Origin: Bacteroidales bacterium
GTDB taxonomy: Bacteria > Bacteroidota > Bacteroidia > Bacteroidales > P3
Direction: 5' to 3'
Length of the DNA stretch: 49,298 nucleotides
Assembly: GCA_024400565.1 (NCBI GenBank)
Contig: JAKSMQ010000010.1
Coordinates: 1-49,298 of the forward strand
A model generated the notes under the pieces. The model was not told the DNA's origin and searched no databases. It saw nothing but the letters and a program-made list of their open reading frames with translations. Every line of letters starts with the position of its first letter. Within the stretch, counting starts at the first letter, position 1. The translations under genes were made by a program, and so were the position numbers. Shown here piece after piece: positions 1 to 7,438 of the stretch.

Positions 1-264
1 CATAGCGTCCACATAGCGTCCACATAGCGTCCACATAGCGTCCACATAGCGTCCACATAGCGTCCATATAGCGTCCATATAGCGTCCACATAGCGTCCAC
101 ATTGGGGCTACCATTTGACCGCAAAGGGACAACTTTCGTTCCACAATAATTGCAGGTAAATACGCCCAAGTCTTCTCTAAGGGTTCATATAGCGACCTCA
201 AAATAGTATTGCAGACGTGGTTTGGTGGAGGCTATGTGCTGGCAATGTGCTCGCTATACAGATA
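1..264. repeat. 11-bp tandem repeat array, perfect then degenerate
   Basis: Nine head-to-tail copies of catagcgtcca (two begin with t) fill 1-99 and may continue beyond the window start. The 11-bp register persists in decayed form: cattggggcta at 100, ctttcgttcca at 133 and tatagcgacct at 188, all in phase with position 1. From 226 to 258 there are three 11-mers in the opposite orientation (tggaggctatg, tgctggcaatg, tgctcgctata). The unit is not a multiple of three and no reading frame is supported. Related units recur in two other intergenic regions. Confidence 0.9.
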
Positions 265-604
265 TTTTCTTGTCCAAACGGAATACAATCCGGAATCTTG
301 TATCAAAAGAACTCGATTCTTTGTCTTAGAACGTCTCAATTGTGGGTCGTAATGTGGCGAATTTAGAAGAAAAGAGTCTTAATAGGGTCGTTTTTTGTTG
401 TCTGTTTTGCAAAATAGGATGCCTTTGAAGTTGGTTTTTGGATTGTTTTTTATTCTGCGTAAAGTTTTGGTATTAAAATACAAAGGGGGGTACAAACTAT
501 AGTTTCGTTTTATTTATTTGGGGTCGGATTGCAAATATATCATGGATTTTGTGTAAATTTGCATTCAATTTCTGAATTACTAATTACGAAAAAATATAAT
601 CATT
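265..604. other. Intergenic, AT-rich, no gene seen
   Basis: No credible reading frame or RNA was found. The only sign of function is a possible promoter just before the lipoprotein gene: a TAnnTTTG match (taaatttg) at 554-561, with a weak ttg at 529-531 as a possible -33 element. Confidence 0.5.
554..561 (+). promoter_or_regulatory. Possible -7 box for the lipoprotein gene
   Basis: taaatttg matches the Bacteroidota -7 consensus TAnnTTTG, 43 bases before the start codon. The -33 element is poor, so this is tentative. Confidence 0.4.
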
Positions 605-1126
605 ATGAGAAAACACATTTTTACGCTTGCTTTAGCCCTGATGGGATTTTGCATGTCCTTTACTTCGTGCGAGAAGACTCCTATCGTAGACGATAATGAC
701 GGAGCTGTTTATGTGGGTGTCTACGACTTTACTATGGTATACGATAGCGTTACTACTTCTGATGGTACCTGGTTCTCTGAAGAGGACTACGAGTTCTTTA
801 CCAACAAGGTTAATCCTCCCAAGAACGGATACCTCACCATCACAGACGGCGACAACGGCAAACTGAATTTGACTGCAACCTTTATTGAGTCTACAGGCGA
901 AGAAAAACAGTTCTTTGCTACTACGGCATCTGTTGTTGACGGCGACCTCAAGATTGACGACTGTACTAGCGACTATTATTATTCATCTATCGAGGATTAT
1001 ATCCGTTTTGTGTTCCGCAATTTCTCCAACAACATGCCCAATATCTATTTCAAGAGTGTCTATACCATCAATCTTGGAGCGGACTACTCCTATCTTACCC
1101 ATTACGATTGCGTTAAACGCGACTAG
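605..1126 (+). CDS. Putative lipoprotein, unknown function
   Basis: This 173-residue protein has a lipoprotein signal: MRKHIF, a hydrophobic stretch, then FTSC with the lipid-accepting Cys at residue 22. It is therefore probably anchored to the outer membrane or exported to the surface. The mature part is rich in Asp, Tyr, Thr and Ser, with alternating polar and hydrophobic residues (for example GYLTITDGDNGKLNLTATF near residues 75-93) typical of beta-sandwich lipoproteins in Bacteroidota. I do not recognise a named family. The gene stands alone, with a repeat-bearing upstream region and a hairpin terminator directly downstream. The ATG at 605 follows an A-rich stretch and gives a complete signal peptide. 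Confidence 0.8.
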   Translation: MRKHIFTLALALMGFCMSFTSCEKTPIVDDNDGAVYVGVYDFTMVYDSVTTSDGTWFSEEDYEFFTNKVNPPKNGYLTITDGDNGKLNLTATFIESTGEEKQFFATTASVVDGDLKIDDCTSDYYYSSIEDYIRFVFRNFSNNMPNIYFKSVYTINLGADYSYLTHYDCVKRD

Positions 1127-1155
1127 GATTTTTTGGGGGGAACATCATAAATAGA

Positions 1156-1190
1156 GAAAGAGACGAAGCCTGAACTTCGTCTCTTTCTTT
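1156..1190. terminator. Hairpin terminator between lipoprotein gene and tRNA-Leu
   Basis: A perfect 13-bp stem (gaaagagacgaag at 1156-1168 with its complement at 1175-1187) with a 6-base loop is followed by ttt. It lies between two convergent genes and may stop transcripts from both sides. Confidence 0.75.
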
Positions 1191-1191
1191 G

Positions 1192-1273
1192 TGCGGATAA
1201 CAGGAATCGAACCTGCACTTCTCTCGAAACTAGATCCTAAGTCTAGCGCGTCTACCAATTCCGCCATATCCGC
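1192..1273 (-). tRNA. tRNA-Leu (anticodon UAG)
   Basis: On the minus strand the sequence folds as a class II tRNA. The acceptor arm is GCGGATA with TATCCGC and discriminator A. The anticodon stem CTAGA/TCTAG encloses loop CTTAGGA, so the anticodon is TAG, reading CUN leucine codons. The T arm contains GGTTCGATTCC, and a variable arm of class II length is present. No CCA is encoded at the 3' end, so it must be added post-transcriptionally. A well-formed promoter lies upstream (1377-1408), giving a leader of about 100 bases. Confidence 0.95.
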
Positions 1274-1376
1274 ATTTTTTGAACTCTTTGTATCGGCGTC
1301 AATAATGGAATAATCATTTCCTTTTCAGCCGTCTAATAGAGAATTGGTGGGCTTTGCCTGGTGGCTAAAGCGAGTG

Positions 1377-1408
1377 CAAAGATACTAACATTTTATAAAC
1401 CGACCAAA
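1377..1408 (-). promoter_or_regulatory. Promoter of tRNA-Leu
   Basis: On the minus strand, TTTG (complement of caaa at 1405-1408), a 20-base spacer, then TATCTTTG (complement of 1377-1384). This matches the Bacteroidota -33/-7 consensus and spacing. Confidence 0.75.
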
Positions 1409-1712
1409 TAAAAGTGCAAGGAAATAGCAAAAATTGATTCCTTTAGAGAGAAAGTATCAAAAGGTAAGAAGAATATTATAGTAATGTGTAACAAATGAAC
1501 CCTTGTGCCGTTTGTTTTGGAACAGCAGGTGGCATATCGGATTATGTGTGCCATTAGCCATCTTTTGTAAGAGAAAAAATTGACAATAGTTCCTTATTCG
1601 GATGACTCGTGGTTTGGTGGGGTCAGGAGTGGATTGCGTTATAAAAAGAATGATATTTAAGGAGAAAAAGTTATTAACATGTTAATTGTTGATTACTTCT
1701 TGAAAGTAACTG

Positions 1713-1741
1713 TTGAGAGTAAAAAATAAAGTGTATTTTTG
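1713..1741 (+). promoter_or_regulatory. Promoter of parE
   Basis: The -7 box tatttttg (1734-1741) matches TAnnTTTG, and a ttg at 1713-1715 can act as -33 with an 18-base spacer. The predicted leader before the ATG at 1817 is about 70 bases. Confidence 0.6.
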
Positions 1742-1816
1742 CATTTTGAAATCCTGATGCAAAGCTATTGGCTTTACGGATGGAGATTGTTTGTAATCAA
1801 TAAGTAAGATACGATA

Positions 1817-3718
1817 ATGGCAGAAGACGAAGGCTTGTTTCAAAGCACGAATATTGAAGACTACGGCGACGATAAGATTGTTCACCTTGAGGATATGGAG
1901 CATATCCGGTTGCGTCCGGGTATGTATATCGGAAAGTTGGGCGACGGGTCATCGCACGATGATGGTATCTACGTGCTGATAAAAGAAGTTATCGACAATG
2001 CTATTGACGAATTTACTTCTGGATTCGGCAAGAAGATAACTGTCAACATCAATTTTGCTGAACGCAAGGTTGCCATCCGAGACTATGGCCGAGGCATTCC
2101 TTTGGGCAAGATGGTCGAGGCTGTATCGAAACTGAATACCGGCGCAAAGTATGACAGCAAGGTGTTTCAGAAGTCGGTAGGTCTGAATGGTGTGGGTACC
2201 AAAGCCGTGAATGCACTCTCTAGCTATTTCAAGGTGCAGGCTGTCCGCGAAGGGCAGATGCGTGTGGCGGAGTTCTGCCAGGGTAAGGTGACTTCCGATA
2301 GCGGTATCGTTCCTTCATCCGAGGAGAATGGAACACTCGTGGAATTTGTTCCCGATGCCACCCTTTTTGGAAACTACCACTTTGTAAACGAATATGTGGA
2401 GAAGCGCATCTGGAACTATGCTTACCTCAATCGTGGTCTTACTCTTTACTATAACGAAAAGCGTTACTATTCCAAGAATGGTCTGCTGGACCTCCTGGAA
2501 CACAATATGGACAGTCAGCCTCTCTATCCTATAATCCACATCAAGGATGGAGATTTCGAAGCCGCTTTTACTCATGTAAACGGTCAGAGTAGCGACTATT
2601 ATTATAGCTTTGTCAATGGCCAGCATACCACCGAGGGCGGAACTCACCAGAGTGCTTTCCGCGAAGGTTATGCCCGTGTGGTAAAAGATTTTTACAAGAA
2701 GGATTGTGAGGCGGCCGATACCCGCCAGGGTCTGGTGTGCGCCTTGTGTGTCCGCATTCAGGAGCCTGTATTCGAGGCTCAGACCAAGACCAAACTGGGG
2801 TCTACCCATCTGGCACCCAACAAAGCCGATGGTACCAACGATAGTCCTGTTCTGAAGACTTACGTGCTTGATATCCTGAAGCGTCATCTCGACAACTTCC
2901 TCCACATGAATCCTCAGACGGCGGAGGCTTTGCTTGCAAAGATTAATGCCAATGAGAAGGAACGCAAAGAGATAGCGGGCATCAAGAAGGTTGCTCGAGA
3001 GAGCAGCAAACGTGCCAGCCTCAACAACCGTAAGCTTCGCGACTGTCATGTTCATTATAATACGAATAATCCCCGTCGACTGGAGACTACCATATTCATT
3101 ACCGAGGGAGATTCCGCTAGCGGCAGTATTACCAAAAGCCGCGATGTGGCAACCCAGGCAGTCTTCTCTTTGAGAGGAAAGCCCCTCAACTCTGTTTACT
3201 TGAACAAGGTTGCGGTATATGAGAACGAGGAGTTTAACTTGCTCCATAATGCCTTGGATATTGATGACGGTATTGAGAATCTTCGCTATAACAATGTTGT
3301 TATTGCTACCGATGCCGATGTCGACGGAATGCATATACGTCTTCTTCTGCTCACATTCTTTCTTCGATTCTATCCGGAATTGGTGCGCACAGGACATGTT
3401 TACATCCTCCAGACGCCTCTCTTCCGCGTGCGCAATAAGAAAAAGACAACCTATTGCTATACCGATGAAGAACGGTTGGATGCCATCAGCAATACTCCAG
3501 GCGCGGAGATAACCCGATTCAAAGGTCTGGGCGAAATCTCTCCCGAGGAGTTCTCCAACTTTATAGGCAAGGATATGCGTCTCGATCCTGTTCTGCTACA
3601 CAAGGATTTTGATATCAAGAGCGTACTCGAGTTCTATATGGGCAAGAATAATGACGGACGTCGCCAGTTTATTATGCAAAACCTTAGAGTAGAAGATGAT
3701 GAGTCGATAATGGTCTGA
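1817..3718 (+). CDS. parE: DNA topoisomerase IV subunit B
   Basis: ATPase subunit of topoisomerase IV, which decatenates replicated chromosomes together with ParC. The 633 residues hold a GHKL ATPase domain, with the catalytic Glu57 and Mg-binding Asn61 in EVIDNAIDE and an ATP-lid motif [14 protein letters not shown] near 123. A transducer domain follows, then a TOPRIM domain with EGDSASGS (Glu430) and DADVD (Asp499-Asp503). The SASGS in place of the SAGGS of GyrB, the SLRGKPLN motif and the short length (GyrB is about 650 residues or more in this phylum) fit the Bacteroidota ParE branch. parC is not adjacent, although the two are neighbours in many bacteria. The next gene downstream encodes an AT-hook protein with its own promoter. 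Confidence 0.93.
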   Translation: MAEDEGLFQSTNIEDYGDDKIVHLEDMEHIRLRPGMYIGKLGDGSSHDDGIYVLIKEVIDNAIDEFTSGFGKKITVNINFAERKVAIRDYGRGIPLGKMVEAVSKLNTGAKYDSKVFQKSVGLNGVGTKAVNALSSYFKVQAVREGQMRVAEFCQGKVTSDSGIVPSSEENGTLVEFVPDATLFGNYHFVNEYVEKRIWNYAYLNRGLTLYYNEKRYYSKNGLLDLLEHNMDSQPLYPIIHIKDGDFEAAFTHVNGQSSDYYYSFVNGQHTTEGGTHQSAFREGYARVVKDFYKKDCEAADTRQGLVCALCVRIQEPVFEAQTKTKLGSTHLAPNKADGTNDSPVLKTYVLDILKRHLDNFLHMNPQTAEALLAKINANEKERKEIAGIKKVARESSKRASLNNRKLRDCHVHYNTNNPRRLETTIFITEGDSASGSITKSRDVATQAVFSLRGKPLNSVYLNKVAVYENEEFNLLHNALDIDDGIENLRYNNVVIATDADVDGMHIRLLLLTFFLRFYPELVRTGHVYILQTPLFRVRNKKKTTYCYTDEERLDAISNTPGAEITRFKGLGEISPEEFSNFIGKDMRLDPVLLHKDFDIKSVLEFYMGKNNDGRRQFIMQNLRVEDDESIMV

Positions 3719-3775
3719 TGAATCGGCCTGCAAAGAATTAGAATAAAAAAACAATACAATATATCACTTAAGTTT

Positions 3776-3783
3776 TATACTTG
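3776..3783 (+). promoter_or_regulatory. Possible -7 box for the AT-hook protein gene
   Basis: tatacttg differs from TAnnTTTG by one base and lies 21 bases before the start codon. It suggests the gene can be transcribed independently of parE. No clear -33 element. Confidence 0.4.
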
Positions 3784-3804
3784 CACAAAATTTCAAACTG
3801 AGAT

Positions 3805-4554
3805 ATGGCCAAGAGAATACATAAAAGAAATTTAATAGTCAGCTACAACAACCTCTCCGATGAACTGAAAGAGTTATTCAAAACAATCTATCCTGACGGC
3901 TACAGAGACCATCTCCAGCGTACTGAAAAGCCTAATGGCGATGTCATCTTCTGCGCTCCTATGGAGACCGAGGATACTGTCTATATGGTTAAGTTTGAGG
4001 TAAAAATTGATACGGGTTTGGTTGAAGCCGACCTTGATCGTGATATCTATGGCGATGATAAGGACGGTGACGACGATTTCGCTCCCATCAGCGAGGCTAT
4101 GGATAAAGATGAAGGTCTTGAACAGGGCGTAGGCGAGTTACGCAACGGCGACTATGAGAATTTCCTTAACGACAGTTCTGCCAAGAAAGAGTTCGCTCTG
4201 GCTGCTGCTGATATTGCCGCAGAATTGGGCAAAGATGATGACGACGATTTCGATTCATACGACGATGATGAAGATGACGATGATGATGAAAGCAATGATG
4301 AACCTAACGATGACGATTTGATGGATCTCGACCTGGATAATTTGATTGGCGATGCAATGGTTCTTGAGAATGGCTTGCTGGTAGAAGCTCCGCAAAAACC
4401 CAAACGTGGTCGTCCCGCAAAATCCAAGACAGAAAAGACTCCCAAGGCCTCTAAAACTGCAAAAGAACCCAAAGCAGCCAAGGCGACAAAAGAACCCAAG
4501 GCAACAAAGGTAAAGAAAGAACCTAAAACGCCCAAGGCCAGCAAGAAGAAATAA
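3805..4554 (+). CDS. Acidic protein with AT-hook and histone-H1-like lysine tail
   Basis: The 249-residue protein has four visible parts. Residues 1-75 form a folded domain (NLIVSYNNLSDELKEL, YPDGYRDH, KPNGDVIF) that resembles a conserved Bacteroidota hypothetical family; I cannot name it. Residues 76-178 are acidic, including an Asp-dominated run at 144-178. Residues 198-204 contain PKRGRP, the core of an AT-hook minor-groove binding motif. Residues 205-249 are a Lys/Pro/Ala/Thr tail with repeated KEPK and PKASK units, like histone H1-type proteins. No signal peptide is present, so it is cytoplasmic. A DNA- or nucleoid-associated role is an inference from tail composition and from the parE neighbour. 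The start fits the upstream promoter. Confidence 0.85.
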   Translation: MAKRIHKRNLIVSYNNLSDELKELFKTIYPDGYRDHLQRTEKPNGDVIFCAPMETEDTVYMVKFEVKIDTGLVEADLDRDIYGDDKDGDDDFAPISEAMDKDEGLEQGVGELRNGDYENFLNDSSAKKEFALAAADIAAELGKDDDDDFDSYDDDEDDDDDESNDEPNDDDLMDLDLDNLIGDAMVLENGLLVEAPQKPKRGRPAKSKTEKTPKASKTAKEPKAAKATKEPKATKVKKEPKTPKASKKK

Positions 4555-4572
4555 ATACTGCAATAAATAACT

Positions 4573-4612
4573 CAAATGGAAGAATCCTCATTGAGGGTTC
4601 TTCCATTTGTTT
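4573..4612 (+). terminator. Rho-independent terminator after the AT-hook gene
   Basis: An 18-base arm (4573-4590) pairs with 4592-4609 with a single G-T wobble and a tiny loop, followed by ttt. The stem is unusually long for a terminator. Confidence 0.8.
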
Positions 4613-4665
4613 AAGTAGATTCATACCATCATTCTATATAGGAATAAAGATATGACAAGGAAAAT

Positions 4666-4700
4666 AAAAGGGAACTCCCGAAAAGAGGTTCCCTTTTATA
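4666..4700 (-). terminator. Terminator of the ferredoxin gene
   Basis: aaaagggaac (4666-4675) pairs with gttccctttt (4688-4697). Read on the minus strand it follows the ferredoxin stop codon and ends in a T-rich tract. Confidence 0.7.
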
Positions 4701-4719
4701 TTTTCTGTACTATGTTAAA

Positions 4720-4887
4720 TTATGCCTCTACGATAGCACCAGTGGGGCATACATCAACGCAAGTACCGCAGCTAGCGCAAGCGTCAGCGTCGATTTTGTA
4801 GATGTCGCCTTCGGAGATAGCTCCAACAGGGCATTCGCCGATGCAAGTACCGCAAGCAGCGCAGGAGTCAGTGATTTTATAAGCCAT
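4720..4887 (-). CDS. 2[4Fe-4S] ferredoxin
   Basis: A 55-residue bacterial-type ferredoxin carrying two [4Fe-4S] clusters, serving as a soluble low-potential electron carrier in anaerobic metabolism. The two classic motifs are CAACGTCIGECP (Cys 9, 12, 15, 19) and CASCGTCVDVCP (Cys 37, 40, 43, 47), giving the usual pseudo-twofold repeat. A longer frame opens at 4944, but the -7 box at 4922-4929 lies inside it, so the start is the MAYKITDSC methionine at 4887. That leaves a leader of about 30 bases. The gene is monocistronic with its own promoter and terminator, which fits a strongly expressed carrier. Confidence 0.95.
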   Translation of the reverse strand: MAYKITDSCAACGTCIGECPVGAISEGDIYKIDADACASCGTCVDVCPTGAIVEA

Positions 4888-4921
4888 TTTGTTTACGTTT
4901 TTTAGGTTAATAAATGATTTG

Positions 4922-4952
4922 CAAAAATACGCATTTTCTAACAATTAGCAAT
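4922..4952 (-). promoter_or_regulatory. Promoter of the ferredoxin gene
   Basis: On the minus strand, ATTG (complement of 4949-4952), a 19-base spacer, then TATTTTTG (complement of 4922-4929). The position rules out the upstream start codon at 4944. Confidence 0.7.
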
Positions 4953-5227
4953 GATAATGTTGAAATATTTTTTTGTATAGACAATAATTGCTTTGAATGA
5001 TAACAGATTGCATCTGCCAAAGACTGGTAGAATACATCATCCTAGAGGTACTTTTTCGACTATTATAACCTCTGTTTTTAGCAAATTGACCTGACTAGGA
5101 TGTACTTCAAGATGTATAATTAGTCGTGGTTAATAACTGTTCAATCTTCGGATATCCCATTCTCATTCTTTTAATGGAAAGAATGAAGCCTCGAGAATAG
5201 ATTTGGTGTTTCGATAGGTTATTAATG
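4953..5227. other. Intergenic, AT-rich, nothing assigned
   Basis: No reading frame with family resemblance, no RNA and no repeat of the 11-bp type was seen. It separates the ferredoxin promoter from the gpsA terminator. Confidence 0.5.
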
Positions 5228-5262
5228 AAAAAGCGCAGGAGATATGCCTACGCTTTTTATTT
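5228..5262 (-). terminator. Terminator of gpsA
   Basis: aaaaagcg (5228-5235) pairs with cgcttttt (5251-5258), with a further agg/cct pairing inside. On the minus strand it follows the gpsA stop codon and ends in a T run. Confidence 0.7.
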
Positions 5263-5281
5263 AGTTTATACAAGTGATATT

Positions 5282-6271
5282 CTATTGAAGATTCTCGAGC
5301 AGAGTCTTCATCGTACGTCGTGCATTTGCGCGTTCGTAGAGAATCTTGTATACAGCTTGCTGAATAGGCATCTGGACATTCAGGCTTCGGCGCAATTGCT
5401 CAACTCCTTTTACTCCAAAATATCCTTCTGCGACCATGTTCATCTCTAGTTGGGCAGCACGAACGGTGTAACCATGACCTATCAGCTGGCCAAATGTGCG
5501 GTTGCGGCTATGCTGAGAGTAGCATGTTACGAGAAGATCTCCAAGATAGACAAACTTTGTTAAATCACGGGTGTTGTCAGGTTCGCATTCGTGTACGAAT
5601 TTGCGTCCCTCTTCGACTGCATTGGCTATCATTACAGCTATTAGATTGTCTCCATAGCCTAGTCCGTGGCAGATTCCTGTGGCTACGGCGTAAATGTTTT
5701 TCATGACGGTACTGTATTCTATGCCCTGGATATCTGTAGAGAATGTGGTCTTTACGTACTTGCATTCAAGAGCCTGGCGCATACGGCTGGCAAGCGGTTC
5801 GTTGAGCGAGGCTACTGTGAGATAGGTGAGTCGCTCCATGGCGGCTTCTTCGGCATGAGAAGGTCCGCTGACAACGGTCATGTTCTCAAGGGGAACACCA
5901 TAGGTGTCGTGAAGATAGTCGGTCAGTATCTGATTTGTCTCTGGGACAAGGCCTTTTGTGGCACAATGAAAATTCTTGGTCTGCAATAGTTCGGCGGGGA
6001 TATCTTTAAGGGCAGCGTGAACAAAGGCCGAAGGAATAACTACAAGGATATCGTCGGCCAGTTCAATAATTTCTCTGATATTGGACCTAATGGTAATCCG
6101 TGTTGCATCGATTTCTGCTTCGCTGAGATAGAAAGTGTTATGATGGTTGGCAATGAGGCCTTCGATGATTTCCGGCTCACGAACCCACCATGCCAATTTT
6201 GCTTTAGGGTTCTCGAGGAGTATCTTTACTATTGCTGTGGGCCAACTGCCGCTTCCTAGAATGCCTATCAT
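5282..6271 (-). CDS. gpsA: NAD(P)H-dependent glycerol-3-phosphate dehydrogenase
   Basis: Reduces dihydroxyacetone phosphate to sn-glycerol 3-phosphate for phospholipid synthesis in the cytoplasm. The 329 residues start MIGILGSGSWPTA, a Rossmann nucleotide-binding loop. They continue with the family signatures ATKGLVPE, VVSGPSHAEE, the catalytic-lysine segment TVMKNIYAVATGI and LGDLLVTCYSQHSRNRTFG. The open frame extends to 6352, but those extra residues do not resemble the family and overlap the promoter's -7 box (6350-6357). The start at 6271 is therefore preferred. The gene is monocistronic, divergent from the lamin-tail gene, and ends in a hairpin. Confidence 0.95.
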   Translation of the reverse strand: MIGILGSGSWPTAIVKILLENPKAKLAWWVREPEIIEGLIANHHNTFYLSEAEIDATRITIRSNIREIIELADDILVVIPSAFVHAALKDIPAELLQTKNFHCATKGLVPETNQILTDYLHDTYGVPLENMTVVSGPSHAEEAAMERLTYLTVASLNEPLASRMRQALECKYVKTTFSTDIQGIEYSTVMKNIYAVATGICHGLGYGDNLIAVMIANAVEEGRKFVHECEPDNTRDLTKFVYLGDLLVTCYSQHSRNRTFGQLIGHGYTVRAAQLEMNMVAEGYFGVKGVEQLRRSLNVQMPIQQAVYKILYERANARRTMKTLLENLQ

Positions 6272-6349
6272 AGTTGATTGTTTTTTGATTGAAAAATGCA
6301 CGGCCAGCGGTTGTACTAATACAATTCTTTCCGCCGTGAAAATGTATTG

Positions 6350-6357
6350 CAAAAATA
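6350..6357 (-). promoter_or_regulatory. -7 box of gpsA
   Basis: Complement of caaaaata reads TATTTTTG. It is separated by only 32 bases from the plus-strand -7 box at 6390, so the two divergent promoters share their upstream regions. Confidence 0.55.
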
Positions 6358-6389
6358 CGAATAATTATTCACATGTAAAAAAAAATAAG

Positions 6390-6397
6390 TATCTTTG
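6390..6397 (+). promoter_or_regulatory. -7 box of the lamin-tail protein gene
   Basis: tatctttg, a perfect TAnnTTTG match, 43 bases before the proposed TTG start. The -33 element is weak. Confidence 0.6.
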
Positions 6398-6440
6398 TAG
6401 TCGTAAAATAAGGTACTTTATTTTGTAGATTGCCCCTATT

Positions 6441-7400
6441 TTGTTAAGAGCAAAGAATATATATGGATTCAGATGTGTCTGCTTAATGCAGGTACTGGTG
6501 TCGGTTGTGTCTTCTGTTATCGCTCAGGAAGCAAAAGATAATACATCAGATACATCTCTTTTTTCAGACCGGGACATTGTAATTAATGAAATACTATTCA
6601 ATCCTGCTGATGGTGGTTTTGATTATGTAGAACTATACAATAATTCAAACAAAACACTTCCTCTTCACGATTGTTACCTTGCTAAAGTCTCTGGAGATTC
6701 CATCACAAAGTATTATCCTATTGCGGATGTATATTGGCTGAGACCCAAAGAATATGTCGTGATTTCAGAGAACTCCCAATGGGTAAGAATGAACTATAAG
6801 GTCTTATATCCCGAAAAGTTGTTAGAGGTATCCACTATGCCAGCCTATGCCAACGCTAAGGGGAATGTGGTCCTGGCGCTAAATAATGGTACAGTTATAG
6901 ATTGGTTCAGCTATACGGAGAAGATGCACAATCCTATTCTTTATGATAGGGAAGGCGTCTCTTTGGAACGTCGTGATGTAAATGCTCCGACAAATTCTGA
7001 TCTCAATTGGACTTCAGCATCTTCGGTTTCGGGTTTCGGAACACCAACCTATAAAAACTCCAATAGTAGCGAAACACTATTTCTGGAGAACGATATATTC
7101 CTGCAACCTACGCTTTTTTCTCCTGATGCCGATGGCTATGACGACTTGATTACTTTGAGTTATTCGCTTTCCAGAGCAGGTCTTGTTGCCAATATTACCA
7201 TTTTCGATAAAGAGGGGCGCATTCAGAAACACTTGTCCAGAAATGAAACGTTGGGAATGGAAGGCAGTCTTCAATGGGATGGTTTAAATGACAATGGGCA
7301 ACCCTGTAGTCGTGGCGCTTATGTGATGGCTGTTGAGGTATTTGATAATAATGGATACCGACAATTGTGCTACAAGAACTTTTCTTTGGTAAGAAGGTAA
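6441..7400 (+). CDS. Secreted lamin-tail-domain protein
   Basis: The 319-residue protein has a signal peptide (hydrophobic core about residues 12-28, cleavage near SVIA/QE). A lamin-tail (LTD) beta-sandwich follows at about 46-160, marked by IVINEILFNPADGGFDYVELYN. The C-terminal Ig-like domain (about 215-319) shows LFSPDADGYDD, ITIFDKEGR, LQWDGLNDNGQPCSRGAYV and ends KNFSLVRR. This domain resembles the FlgD-Ig/C-terminal domains found in T9SS-exported proteins of Bacteroidota. Such LTD proteins are usually much longer, so this is a compact version. The start is TTG at 6441: the first in-frame ATG (6486) would remove the charged part of the signal peptide. pepD follows after 38 bases and may be cotranscribed. 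Confidence 0.82.
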   Translation: MLRAKNIYGFRCVCLMQVLVSVVSSVIAQEAKDNTSDTSLFSDRDIVINEILFNPADGGFDYVELYNNSNKTLPLHDCYLAKVSGDSITKYYPIADVYWLRPKEYVVISENSQWVRMNYKVLYPEKLLEVSTMPAYANAKGNVVLALNNGTVIDWFSYTEKMHNPILYDREGVSLERRDVNAPTNSDLNWTSASSVSGFGTPTYKNSNSSETLFLENDIFLQPTLFSPDADGYDDLITLSYSLSRAGLVANITIFDKEGRIQKHLSRNETLGMEGSLQWDGLNDNGQPCSRGAYVMAVEVFDNNGYRQLCYKNFSLVRR

Positions 7401-7438
7401 TAAAAAATTGAAATAATAATATTAAACATACAGATACT

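Larger units (their letters stand above)
1274..1816. other. Intergenic between tRNA-Leu and parE, divergent promoters
   Basis: No gene is supported. The stretch holds the promoter of tRNA-Leu on the minus strand and that of parE on the plus strand. The middle (about 1410-1700) shows nothing I can assign. Confidence 0.5.

Noticed and set aside
1-99. CRISPR array
   Set aside because: Units of 11 bases are directly adjacent with no spacers, and no cas gene is in the window.
6463-6465. ATG at 6463 as start of the lamin-tail gene
   Set aside because: It is out of frame with the coding sequence.
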